Shown here piece after piece: positions 9,901 through 20,991 of a DNA stretch of 64,000 nucleotides (the stretch's first letter is position 1; each line of letters begins with the position of its first letter). A program made the translations under genes and the position numbers. This stretch comes from Sophora flavescens (taxonomy: Eukaryota > Streptophyta > Magnoliopsida > Fabales > Fabaceae): NCBI GenBank assembly GCA_030762895.1, contig CM061063.1:59165196-59229195 (forward strand). Direction: 5' to 3'. The notes below the pieces were generated by a model. The model did not search any database, was not told where the DNA came from, and saw nothing but the letters and a program-made list of their open reading frames with translations.

Positions 9901-12900
9901 CTCAAACTTGGCCTTTAGTAATTTCGCTGGCTCGAACTCGGCCACCAGGCTCAAACTTGGCCTTAGAAATTTAACTGGCTCGAACTCGGCCATTGGCTCG
10001 TACTCGGTCACCAGGCTCAAACTTGGCCTTTAGAATTTGATTGGCTCGAACTCGGCCATTGGCTCGTACTCGGCCACCAGAATAAGATGCCTGCAGAATA
10101 AATACTTCGGCAAAGTAAGAGAGCATAAAACAATATTCATAATAAAAAAATTTTTATTTTTTTTATTTTTTTATTTATTGAATGGAGTCCGCGATGTGCC
10201 TCGTTAAAACCTCCCCAGTCAAAACCCTTTTTGGGAAAAAATACCGAGGTAGGAAAAAGAGTACAACACCCGACTATATACGTCAGCTGTAATAAAACTT
10301 TAAATGAGAAGCATTCCAAGTCCTCGGGATAGGATTTCCTGACAATTCTTCTAACCTATATGCCCCGTTCCCCAGGTTTTCAACTACTCGGAATGGCCCT
10401 CCCCAGTTTGCCGCCAACTTGCCTTCCGTGCGGTCCTTCCTTGCCTCTCCTTTTATTCTCAGCACTAAATCTCCGCGCAAAAAACTCCTCGGCTTTACTT
10501 TTGAATTATACCTTCTGGTGGCTCTCTGTTTGCAGGCTTCTTCTCTGATCCTGGCTTCCTCCCTGACTTCTTCTACCAAGTCAAGTTCGACCCTCAGATT
10601 GCTCTCGTTATCATTCGGCTTGTGTTGTATGCGTCGGAAAGACGGTTCACCAACCTCCACTGGGATCATGGCGTCTGTTCCATACGTCAGCCTGAAGGGT
10701 GTTTCTTGAGTGGTAGATTGAGGCGTGCAGTGGTAGGCCCAGAGGATACTCGGTAACTCTTCTGCCCAAGCTCCTTTGGATCTTCCTACCCTTTTCTTCA
10801 GTTCCCTGAGGATGACCTTGTTAGTCGCCTTCGCTTGCCCATTGGTTTGGGGGTGCTCAACCGATGTAACTTGGTGCTTAATACCGAGGTTGTCATAGAA
10901 TTCCCGTAACGACTTATCCACAAATTGTCTTCCGTTGTCAGTGACGATCGCAAAGGGAATTCCGTGCCTACAAATAAGGCTTTTTTCCATACAAATCTCT
11001 CCACTTTCTCGGCGGTAATCTTTGCCAAGGGCTCTGCTTCGATCCATTTGGTGTAGTCCACCGCTACCAGTAGGAATTTGACTTGACCTTTGGCTACAGG
11101 GAAAGGCCCCAGTATGTCCATTCCCCACATAGCGAACGGCCAAGGCGAGTTTAATGTGTGAAGTCCTTCAGGGGGGGCATGATTTACATTGGCAAATCTT
11201 TGGCACTCATCACACTGCTTCGTCCACTCCATGCAATCAGCTCGGACGGTAGGCCAATAGTACCTGCTCGGACTACCTTGGAGGCCATTGATCTGCCCCC
11301 ACGGTGAAAACCACGATTCCTCTGAACCTCTTCCATGACATACTTGGATTGTGCCCTCGTCCGACATTTTAGCAATGGTGCCGAGAATCCTCGCTTATAC
11401 AACTCCCGGAGACTATAATAAAGTGACTTGCCCCGAGCCCGACTTTCCCGGCTTCTACCGATCCGAGGGCGAGTTTCGAGGATAAATACTCCCATATAGG
11501 CGTCATCCATTCTCGGTCAACCAACTCGTTGGCCATCACCTCTTCTCGTCCCAATGCTTGGTTCATTGAGGGTTTCTTGAATAACCGTTCTATGGTGACC
11601 GGCTTCTTTGTATCGGGCAAGCTTGGACAAACGAATCAGCCCGAGTGTTTTCTTCCGGGAATGTGCTCAATAGTGAACTTTTCAAAGCTCGGAGATTAAT
11701 TGGTTGACCTTACACAAGTACGGGTGAGCCGAGGTTCCTTCGTTTGGTAGCCTCCGGATATTTGTCCAGGTGACTAGTTGTGAATCACTCCCGACTTAAC
11801 GAAACTTCTTGCCCCCATTTCATTCTTGACCTTAATCCTCGCTTATCAAAGCTTCATACTCGGCTTGATTGTTCGAGGTTTTGAATTCAAACTTTAATGA
11901 CTGTTCCAAGATCGATCTCCGCCCCTCCAGATTACCCCCGCTCCACCGCTCGACATTCGAGGATCCGTCCACGTACAAATTCCACCATATATCCTCGGCC
12001 ATCGGCGGTGGATGGAGCTCGGCTATGAAGTCGGAGAGGCATTGAGATTTCGAGAGGTCCTCTCATCTCGTATTTCGTGCCAAACTCGGAAAATTCTACC
12101 GACCAAGCAATCATCCGCCCGCCAACCCCTCGGGCTTTTGAGTATCTGTTTAATCGGGTGATCCGTCTTAACAATCACTTGGTGACTCGGAAGTACGGGC
12201 GCAATCGCCGAGCTGCGGTTACCAAGGCCAAAACCAGCTTCTCAATGACTTGATACCGAGTTTCGGCATCGTGGAGTACCCTACTGATGAAGTACACTGG
12301 CATTTGAGCTTTCTCTACCTCCTGCACAATGACGGCAACTGATGGCATTCTCGGAGGTCGACAGATATAAATACAACTCTTTCCCGGGGAGGGTCGTGTT
12401 AATATCGGCGGGGGAGGACAAAAAGGCCTTGAAGTCGACAAAGGCCTTCTCGCGAGTCCTCGGCCCACGTGAAGGTTTGGGGCTTCTTTAGTAGTTTGAA
12501 GAAAGGCCGAGCTTTCTCTGCGGATTTGGGCGAGAACCGAGACAATGATGCAAGTCGCCCCGCCAATCTTTGTACTTCTTTAACGCTCGTGGGCTCCTCA
12601 TCTCAATCACGGCCCGACACTTATCGGGATTGGCCTCGATTCCCGGTGCGTCGGCCAAGATAAAGCCGAGGAATTTTCCCCCGGACGCCGAAAACACACT
12701 TCTAGGGTTCGATCTCATGTTGTACCTTCTCATTTCTGAAAGATTTCCTCCAGATCCGTAGGGGTGGTTCTTTGGGGTCATCGGATTTCACCACCATGTC
12801 ATCCACGTATACTTCCATGGTTCCGCCGATTTGTTTCTCAAATACTCGGTCCATGAGTCTCTCGGTATGTAGCTCCCGCATTCTTGACCCCAAACGGTAT

Positions 12901-15900
12901 CATCACTCTGCAATGATAATTTGACCCCCCCATTAATGAAGGTTGTTTTCTCCTCATCTGGGGGGTACATTCGGATTTGATTGTACCAGGAGTAGGCATC
13001 CAAGAAGCTTAGAATTTTGTATCCTAAGCCCCACAACCGATCTGTCAATACTCAGCAAAGGATAGGAGTCTTTCGGGCAAGCTTTATTCGGATCTGTGTC
13101 CGGTGCACATGCACCACTTGCCGCTTGCTTTTTTGACGAGAACAACGTTGGCAAGCCATGTAGTATACTCTACTTCTTGGATAAAATTGGCTTTGACCAA
13201 CTTCCATTGTTTTCTCTTCCACAACCTTTCTCCTTTCTTCACCCGGTCTTCTTTTCCTTTGGGCCATCGGCCGCCTCGGGACAAATTGCCAATTTATGGC
13301 ACAAGAAGTTGGGATCAATCCCCCGCATGCCTCGGATGTGGTCCAGCGAATAGATCCGCATTTCTACGTAGCACTCGCTTTATTTCTTCTTTCAAAGTAG
13401 GGTCAAGGTGACCGCCGAGTTTAGTGTGCATTGCTCAGCCGCGCACCGAGCCGGAACTTCTCTAACTCCTCAATAGGTTGTGGACGTTGTTCCTGCATGT
13501 CCATCCCGGGATCCAGCTCCACGGAGTTTCGGAATTCACCGCCTTGTCTTTCCCCCTGCCAGGGTTTCTGGCCTGGTGTGGGTTTAAGTTTGCTCACACG
13601 CAAACTATCAAGATAGCACCTTTGTCGGCCATCTTCCGATCCGCTCGGACAACAACTATGTCCCCCGAGCTGGAAGGGAACTTCATCGTGAGGTGGGGAG
13701 TAGAGACCACGACCCTAGCTCATTCAAGGACGGTCTTCCGATCGGGATATTATACGATGTAACAAAGATTGACCAACACATACCCGACCATGATAGTTTA
13801 AGAAGCTCGCCATCACCAAAAGTAGTCGGGAGGTCAATATATCCCCGAGTATCAACTTGTTCCCCTGCGAAGCCGACGAGAGCCATCGTCGTAAATGCGG
13901 TCGAATTGATTTCTCGGGATCCCGAAGCTTCAAACGTTGAGTAATACAATATATCCGCAGAGCTCCCCGGTCGACGAGGGTTCTTTTGACCGAGAAGTTG
14001 GCCAACTGCATGCTGATCACCATGGGGTCATCTTGGTTGGGATCTACTCCCACAAAATCTTCATCGGAAAAGATAATAGGTGGGGAACTTCGGGAGGCTT
14101 GCCGAATCGAGAGGGTTGCGGCTCGGATGGCCCCGCAGTGTCTTCTCCGAGCTGAACTTGTTGTGCCTCCCCCGCAAATCCTCCCGAGATGGTGTTTATT
14201 ACTCCCCGAATGACATTATCCTCTTCCCCGTCTCTCATTCTCGCCCTCTCGGTTTTCTCTCTCTCATCATTTCGTCCGACCGCCACCCTCCTCGGGCTTT
14301 GGTCACCCCTCTCCTTCCTCGGTTCCGCCACGCCTCTCACCGTTGTTGTTGTTTCTCCGAACAAAGTTGTTGAGATGGCCACTGAACCAGCCTCTTCAAT
14401 TTTATCTCTTAGGACCCAAGACTCCTCGGTGGTATGGCCATAGTTGCGGTGATCCGACAAGCGGTGCTTTTGTCGATCTGCGTTTTGGGGGTGTGGCCTC
14501 GATTTGGGAGCCGCAAAAGTTCTCGCATTGCACGCTTCCTCGAACACCCGAGCCCCGGTTTGTGTTGAGGGGAGTATAATGCTCATACTTCGGTCCCCTC
14601 CGAAAATGCTCGGACGGACCTTTAAATTTCGGTTTATCACCCCCCGCCCTCTCTTCTCTTTACCTTTACTTCGTCAAGCATCATCGGTCCGCTCCCCTTT
14701 TCTTCGATTCCTCAACCTCCTCCATATTGATGAACCCCGCAACTTTTCTTCTCGGTTCGTCCCATATTGGCAGGTGGTTTCAGAGCCAAGTGCCTAGCAA
14801 AAGGACCAGGTCTCAACCCGGTCGAGGATGGTGTGTAGTGCAACATCGGATCGAGATTGGGGATGAGTACCGCCTCCTTCTTGAATCCGGCCATGAAGTT
14901 GCGCGCAGGACTCATTCTTTTCTTGCTCGAAGTTTACCAATGAGGCCGAGGTTTTTGGTGGGCTCGGCTCGTGGCAAACCGAAGGCCGAACTTAGCCACG
15001 AATGTGTCAAAAGAGTCTACTGAGGTCGGGGTAGCTGGGTGTACCAGTCGTGCCGCTGCCTCCTTTGAGTGGTTGGGAAGACTTTGCACATGACAGGCGT
15101 CGTCATCCGTAAAAAGGTACATTCTGCGTGGTGAAGGCGTCCAAGTGGCGCTCGGGGTCTAAGGTGCCATCATATTTGTCAATGTTGATGGGCTTGTAGT
15201 TGCCGGCAAGGGGACCCCATGATATCGTTCGTGAAGGGATGCCTCGGCTTCCGCAGCTGCACCTTGTCATTAAGCCTGTTTGTCCTGGAGGTGAAAATTG
15301 CGGGGCTGCCTAGGGAATCCCTCCTCCTCTGCTTCTCGGTTGGTGTGATGGGAAGCCGGAGGTGTGGACCCCCTTCCCTGTGCAAGTTTCTGGACCCTTC
15401 AATCTCAGGTGGTGGCGCTCTCTTTCTTGTGGAGAAGAGACCAGACCTTTCCTCGCTTCTCGCTCTCTTTCACGATGGCTATTTTGCCGGCGGATTTCTT
15501 CGTTCTCCCTTTCTCGCCGCAACTGTCTCTGAGAAGCTCCGAACTCATGGGATTATCGGTCATTGTTGGGCCTACGGATCGCTCTCCATTATCCCCGTTA
15601 ACTCCGTTGTTGGCATTCCCTGGCTCCTCCCTCCCTGCAGTTCCGCTCCTCGTCCTCACCATTTTGTGTGGTATGGGAAAATATTTGCTTCGATCCCCAC
15701 AGACGGCGCCAAATGTTCCGTCCAAATACCTCGAGATGTGAGATACTCGTACGAACGAGGATTAGTGGGGTGTTTTTGGATTGTGCTTGTGAGAATGTGG
15801 ATTCTCGCTCCTACGTATCCAAATGGGAATCAAAGCAAAACGTAGTTCCGAATGAGGGGTAAGCCCCCTATTTATAGAGATCTCTCTCAGAGCAAGCTCA

Positions 15901-18900
15901 GAAATAAGCGGAGAAATATTTGGACCAGTCGCGATCATGGGGAGAGATATCCGGAGCTCGATTATCCTGGAGCGACATTATGGCTCGCGAGATATTCGGC
16001 CCGATTAGTCATGCGGATGGATAGCTTGGGGCCGAGGTATCTTCGCGAGTGGCCCGATATGGATCAGGGGCGAGTAGTTATCCTCGGATGCCAGGCGTGC
16101 TGACATGTTCTCGGCTCCTTGAGGTTTGGGCCAAGGCCCATTTGTGGGGGTAAGCTCGGTTGGTCTGGTCGTATAGACGAGTTCTCGGTCTTTTATTCTC
16201 GGCCAGTACACACCTTATATTGATCAGGAACCATTTCTGATCCAAATAGCAAATTATGGCCCTTCTTAGGCTGGGACTCCATGTTGTTCAATCTGATAAC
16301 AAACCCTCATGGAATCCTCTGAATTGCATTATTCATTTTGGACAAGGCATTGTGACTTACAGATGTTTCACCACGGGCCCAGTAATAAGAAGCAACAGAC
16401 CCGGCAATCACTGTTGAGGAGAATGCCATGAAAAATTGTGTAGCCCAATAACATCCAAATAGGTGAAAAAGGATGGCAACCCCAATATGTGGTGTGTAAT
16501 GAATGCTATATCCACAACAACGGTCACAGTTCACCCGTTTTGCCAGGAGATCATACGTGCAGCAGTTAGAGTTGCACTCATTCTGAACAATCTGGCCAGA
16601 ACTGAACAAGTGGAGAGCAGCTGAAATCCAGAACATGTAAAACACTGCAAGGATACCATATGGTATGAGTGGAAAAATAATGAGTGCTTGAACTTCTCCT
16701 ATCACTTTCGCAGCAACCTGTGAACAAAATGTGCATAAAATCAATTATTTGATTGACTCGGAAAATAGAAAGAATGCTGCATTATCATTTCAGTTACTAG
16801 TGGTTCTAAGATTGCTGTATCGTATCACATTATGAACCTATGGGTAAGTTATGTGTAAAAAAATTGTCGGAACGTTCTGTTCAAGATTGTGACAAGTGGT
16901 TGTGTGCAAACTTAACACATTACATGGGGCAAAGCTTACAAACGTGAAAAAAAAAACAGAAACCAAGGTTACATAAGCATGAATATATCATATATCAACA
17001 CAGAAAGTGTTATGGTTTATGAAAGATACAATTGTCAGAGAGAAGGATGAATGGTTAAGCATCCAATCAGTGCATAGTTAAACAAGAGGATTGACTGATC
17101 GAATCTGTATGACCAAAGCTGGAGTAAGCTTGGGATACTGCCATTGCCAGATGTAAAATAAAGCAAAATGAGCACTTAGTTTGAAGTATTCTTTTCCTAG
17201 CACAGGGCTATACAGGTACTCAGTACTTCAAGTGCATAGCCTCAGTAGTCAGTATTCAGTAACACTTCACTCATGGTGTAGGAGTACTTTATAAGATAAG
17301 GTTAATACATATAATCACTATCAGATATCAATTAAATGAACAAAAAGAAGCAACTTAATCCTAGTTTAATAATTGCATATCATAAAGTGATGCTTGCCTT
17401 CAGGACAGATGTTGCCATAAGGATGCGTTGAACAATAGCAATTGACGTAAGAATGGCAACAGCCATGATACAGGTCATAAGTACAGCGACAGCACGCAGA
17501 TGAGTCAGCTCCTGAAGGTAAAACATTGTCATTTGATGTACATGCTAAATTCATAAGTGGAAGGAGAGATAAGGACTCAATTAGGATGGTACCTACCCTC
17601 CCAAAAACATTGATGTAAGGGTCATGCTCTCCAATGATAGGAGAAATGGCATCATTTCCGATCCATCCAGCTGAAAGTCAGGAAGAAAAAGTTAACTCGG
17701 CATTATTGTTTGATTGATGTTTGTCCAGCAACTAGATAAAGATAAACGAAGACACCATTTGGCTAGATAATTCAGCAGAGTCATATAAGCAAGTATAGTA
17801 GGTTTCAACTAGAATCACCATAGTATAAACTTTTTTTTTCCCAATGCCCAAACTGCATAGAAAGAATGAGGATAAGATCTAAATCAATGACTCTTCTGTC
17901 AAAATACACTTACCAACAATTCAGAGTTTAACTTGAACCATATCACGTAGCATTCTTAGCATTCCATATTCCAATATTTGTTTAAAAAAATGCATTGCAA
18001 TAAATTGATGTATTTGATGTTTTTCTAAATGGTCCCTGCCTTTATACTGGAAGTTATATATTAACTTTACCAAAAACATGTCCAGGACAAGACTAGCTTG
18101 TATCTGGCTCAGGAATCCTTTCTTTTAAATATTGTAAGTTCTAACACAAAAAAAAAATTTATATGTTAATTGTTTAACAATAGGTTTGCCTGTGTCATAC
18201 CCAAAAATACAAGCAGAGAAGTGATTTTGTGCTTGATTGGATATATCAGATAGGACATAAAAGTACAATTGATAAAAGCATTCACGTAAATGGTGATCTC
18301 AAAAATGAATAGGAGGAAGGAGAAAGGAGAAACATTACATACATATAATGGAGAAAGGAGAAAAAAAAATTGTTCTACATCTGGATAGTGATATTTCCAT
18401 AAAAACACAAGATATTTAGTTCAAGACATAACACAGCAGAGCTCCTGACCTTTTAGGTAGTAGAACATTGTGACTGATACTATTAGGACATTAAAGAGCA
18501 CCACTGTTATCCAAGGCATTGCAGCAACAAAATGTCGAATCATCACCAACCAAATCACAGACAGAAAGAGAGGTAAAATTCCTCCACAAACAATGAGCAC
18601 AGGCCATGCCTTTCCTATGTCAGCCATGTATCTCTGTAAATATAAATGATGTCATGTTGAAATTCTACATGACATAATGCACATGATAATGAGTGGCAGG
18701 AAAAACAAGACAGCGTTAAGCAAAGTTTAGTATAGGTAACTATAGGTAAGGTGCACTTAGTAGAAGTGAAAATGTGAGAAAGATAGAAGGATTGGTGGAA
18801 ATATACACGGTATCAACATCAAAGACATAATGCATATTACAAGTATCCATAATTTCTACTCCTTCACTACTATTCCTTGCATTTTCACCGTTACCATGAA

Positions 18901-20891
18901 CACTCTTGTGTATTAGCCAGTTGAATGTTAAACTATCGGCAATTCTAACAACATCATGTACATGCAAAGCTTCTCCAGATGACAAAATTTGAAGAAGACA
19001 GCCGACTGTGAGGCCTTTCCAAACAATAAAAATCTTGTTAGCAGTTATTGATGATCTGGGTAAATTGTTGGCAGGCCATCAAACTCTAGGATCATGAATG
19101 AAAATTCTTGTATTATGGCAAATTTGTAAAACGCTCCATGCCTTACAGAAGTAAAACATGAATGATACTGCAGTCAAGCAACCAACACAAATCCATTGTC
19201 ATCGGAAATAGCATAGAAAGAATATGCATAAGGTCTCCGCCAATCTATGACACATACGGATATGAGTATCTGGTATGATACAATACATAAATATGATAAT
19301 TTTTAAAAAAATATGAGACACAGGCATGACACTGATTTATTAAATAAAATATATATTTATAGATCAAAGTTTGCTATTTTATGCAATGATTTTGAGGAGG
19401 GTGAGATTGTGACAGTGAGATGATGATTTGAGGGAGGTAATTGGTGAACAGGATTTGAATTTTATCTTGGATCACAATCATCATACCAATAAGAAAAGTA
19501 GGAAGTTGAAAAACTTTAACCTTTAAGACAGATGAGCGAGAATTAATAGACTTGTGAATGGACTTATCAATAACAATGTCTTCATTGATGTTAACTCCAC
19601 CCATCTGCTGCCAATGCTTCAGAGATGTATTTGACGCTCGGGCAATAAATTGGCAACTCCAGTAAACTAGACAAAAAATAGGCTTTAAGAACCAGGTACT
19701 TTTCAAACTCATAATGCATAAACACCCCCTCCCCCAAAAAAAAAAATAAGAGACAAAGAGAAAGAAAAAGAAGAAAGGAAACCTAAGATAAAATGTGTCT
19801 ATAAATGCATCGGAATGGAATAGTTTGCTCACCATTTACACTAGGAAATATGACAGGATAACATGGGCCCTGGAGTTGAAGAGAGGAGTTTCTCATTTCT
19901 GGTGTTAGGAACTCAAAATAATCATAGTTCCTATTAATCCAATCCGTCATCGAAAGACGAATTTCTCCTTCAGGATAATCACACACCCAATTAAGAGAAT
20001 CTTCAGCAGGTATAGGGCAGTCCAACAAGCATATACTGCGAGCATTGGCCAGTTTAAATTGGCTATCCTTCAATCCACTCTGATAAACCTGATTAGGATT
20101 TTGCCAATATCTGAGCTCCAATTCACCAAGGCCAGGGCGTGCATGCTTATCCCCACACACATTCCCTTTGTAGTCCAGCCCATAAGTAAGCCTAGTAAGT
20201 CATAGTGTCAGTGATTACAAATTACATAATGATAACAACAATAAGGTGAATGAAATTATGGGGTTCATGATGCTACAACTTCAAGTCCCACTTCATACTT
20301 TAAGTTCTTCAGCAGCCACAAAAACAAGATTCATCCCCAGTTTGGAAAAGGATAATTATAGTTGATAGACCAAGTATGTAACACATATCTTGTCTTAAAC
20401 CAGATTTTCATGCAATTTGAAGAGTGATAGGGCATACAAAACACCCTTATGCTAAGAAATTTTTTTCTTCTATATTCTTAAATAAGTACAGAAAAAAAAA
20501 GGAAAGGAAAATAGAAAATCATGCACAGCTATAAAAGTACAGAAAATCATGGGCAGCAATAAAAGGAACCCCATTAAGAAACACTGCCCAGCGCCTTAAG
20601 ATTTGCATTAAAAACCACAACTTGAAAATTACAGAAACTCTATTTACAGTTTAACACAATGGTAATGCTAAATTAGACAAAGTAGGAAACTTGAAGATTC
20701 TTTTACCTTAATGGGTTTCCTTGGTTGAAACCAAAGCTGGAGTTTACAATCATTGCTATCCAAAATGCAATAAAGATCACAAGAACAGTGATGTCTCTGC
20801 ATTTTCTGTTGTGCCTTATGATTCCACCCATTTGGGTAACTCCATCACTTGATGGGTACCTTCCTATTACTGCACCTAAAGGACTCCTCAT
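3920..20891 (-). CDS. CTL1: Choline transporter-like protein (CTL1/CHER1 type), 10 coding exons
   Basis: Exons (minus): 20891-20707, 20191-19833, 19666-19521, 18633-18450, 17670-17597, 17511-17398, 16717-16361, 5493-5233, 4769-4542, 4114-3920. They sum to 2103 bases: 700 residues plus stop, the size of plant CTL1. It starts MRSPLGAVIGRYPSSDG, a hallmark of the family; 27 in-frame codons lie upstream, but this Met fits the family start. A first membrane segment (residues ~35-55) precedes a cysteine-rich loop; the choline-transporter domain (PF04515 type) fills about residues 240-660, with repeated hydrophobic helices and conserved stretches such as NCDRCCGYSI and GDVILFLGKLCVS. In Arabidopsis this membrane protein acts in choline handling, trafficking and sieve-pore formation (family knowledge). 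All introns are GT-AG except intron 6, which uses a GC donor (AAG|GCAAGC). Intron 7 (5494-16360) contains a 10.4-kb retrotransposon in the same orientation, yet every exon is intact, so the gene is probably functional. Confidence 0.93.
5790..6282 (-). repeat. 3' LTR of the Tat-type gypsy element (493 bp)
   Basis: Starts TGTTCCG and ends AGTACA on the plus strand, matching 15714-16210. On the minus strand it contains a TATA box (CTATAAATAG) near 5943-5952. It is preceded by CACCT, the target duplication. Confidence 0.93.
6283..6300 (-). other. Polypurine tract of the gypsy element
   Basis: Directly inside the 3' LTR the minus strand reads CTCGGAGCTCGGGGGGCTTG, a purine-rich run with six G, the expected plus-strand primer site. 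Confidence 0.6.
6551..6558 (+). promoter_or_regulatory. TATA box for the antisense gene
   Basis: TATAAATA at 6551-6558 on the plus strand, followed by pyrimidine-rich leader sequence. It is oriented toward the antisense frame that becomes recognisable from about 7030 and is the likeliest core promoter for it. Confidence 0.5.
7028..8837 (+). pseudogene. Antisense gene of the Tat element (putative gypsy-type transposon domain plus coiled coil)
   Basis: On the strand opposite to pol, a broken coding region can be followed. The first part (about 7180-7700, in several frames) has the look of the Pfam 'putative gypsy type transposon' domain (PF04195), with pieces such as PLYIYVQNTF, QLHPNNLGFYESL and GWVSLNGLNQERS. 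A neat 75-base intron follows (7735-7809, AAAA|GTAAGT...GGCAG). The last part (about 8440-8837) is a charged coiled coil (EEDKARAEEKLKEAQAEIDR) ending in an acidic tail (PEEEEEVDVVGD). The stop is followed by a T-rich 3' region. Frameshifts and stops between the pieces make it a pseudogene here. Grande- and RIRE2-like elements carry a comparable antisense frame (family knowledge). Its role is not established. Confidence 0.65.
9169..9176 (+). promoter_or_regulatory. Second plus-strand TATA box inside the gypsy element
   Basis: TATAAATA within CTTATAAATAGGG. No clear reading frame follows it before the tandem repeats at 9.8 kb, so its transcript, if any, is unknown. Confidence 0.3.
9815..10085. 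repeat. Degenerate tandem repeat in the 3' non-coding part of the gypsy element
   Basis: Short units built on GGCTCGAACTCGGCCACCAG and GGCTCAAACTTGGCCTTTAG recur at least four times. They lie between the integrase end and the antisense gene's 3' end. Similar 'ctcgg' words are spread through the surrounding 1 kb. Confidence 0.65.
10283..11370 (-). pseudogene. Integrase region of the gypsy element
   Basis: The frame 10283-11143 and its upstream neighbour (to about 11370) give an integrase. The zinc-finger end has QCDECQRFANVNHAPPE. The catalytic core has the first Asp in VAVDYTKWIEAEPL, the second in FAIVTDNGRQF and the third site in PQTNGQAKATNK. The usual Glu of the D,D-35-E triad is Lys in this copy. 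The C-terminal part ends with the chromatin-side motif WNASHLKFYY. A frame change separates the first Asp from the rest. In an active element this enzyme inserts cDNA into chromosomes; here it cannot be functional. Confidence 0.85.
11800..13400 (-). pseudogene. Reverse transcriptase and RNase H region of the gypsy element
   Basis: RT motifs appear in successive frames on the minus strand: WLANVVLVKKASGKW, a 'DLNKACPKDSYPL'-like stretch broken by a frameshift, KILSFLDAYSWYNQI, and the catalytic box EVYVDDMVVKSD (YVDD at 12798-12809). Degenerate RNase H sequence follows between about 11.8 and 12.5 kb (PVYFISRVLHDAETRY). Several frameshifts and stops separate these blocks. Confidence 0.85.
13683..14053 (-). 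pseudogene. Aspartic protease region of the gypsy element
   Basis: Pieces in two frames form a retropepsin-like region: DPMVISMQLANFSVKRTLVD, where the active DTG/DQG is replaced by DRGA, then VGFAGEQVDTRGYIDLPTTF and IGRPSLNELG. It lies between gag and RT as expected. Confidence 0.75.
14060..15230 (-). pseudogene. Gag region of the gypsy element
   Basis: Minus-strand frames include the retrotransposon gag core (PTSVDSFDTFVAKFGLRFAT, near 14990-15050) and, downstream, the zinc-knuckle-adjacent segment with RNYGHTTEESWVLRDKIEE (near 14400-14450). The knuckle cysteines are lost in this copy, and the frame changes several times. Confidence 0.75.
15694..15711 (-). other. Primer binding site of the gypsy element
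   Basis: Two bases inside the 5' LTR the minus strand reads TGGCGCCGTCTGTGGGGA, the TGGCGCC-type primer site common in plant gypsy elements. Confidence 0.8.
15714..16210 (-). repeat. 5' LTR of the gypsy element (497 bp)
   Basis: Matches 5790-6282 nearly throughout, with small indels. It is followed by the target duplication CACCT at 16211-16215. The minus strand carries a TATA box (TATAAATA) at 15869-15876, the likely promoter of the element. Confidence 0.93.
15869..15876 (-). promoter_or_regulatory. TATA box in the 5' LTR
   Basis: TATAAATA on the minus strand, conserved at the same place in the 3' LTR. It is well placed to start genomic RNA of the element, in the same direction as the host CTL1 transcript. 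Confidence 0.55.
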
Positions 20892-20991
20892 TTTCAAGCT
20901 TGTATCTATATCAAGCAACAAGCTTTGCTTCAATTTAACATTCACAGTCACAGAGAGGAGAGTGTAGCACAAGAGATGCAGACAGAAGAAG

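Larger units (their letters stand above)
5790..16210 (-). mobile_element. Ty3/gypsy LTR retrotransposon, Tat type, inside intron 7 of CTL1
   Basis: Two LTRs (5790-6282 and 15714-16210, each TGTTCCG...AGTACA) are flanked by the 5-bp target duplication CACCT (5785-5789 and 16211-16215). The coding strand is minus, so the right LTR is the 5' LTR, followed by a primer site, gag, protease, RT/RNase H and integrase. The order RT before integrase defines Ty3/gypsy. About 4 kb lie between integrase and the 3' LTR and hold an antisense gene, as in Tat-lineage elements. The LTRs differ by scattered substitutions and 1-4 base indels, and the pol frame is broken many times, so the copy is old and dead. 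Confidence 0.93.

Noticed and set aside
16307..20972. Many single-exon minus-strand frames read as separate small genes
   Set aside because: They are the exons of CTL1 read through into introns; joined at splice sites they give one 700-residue protein.
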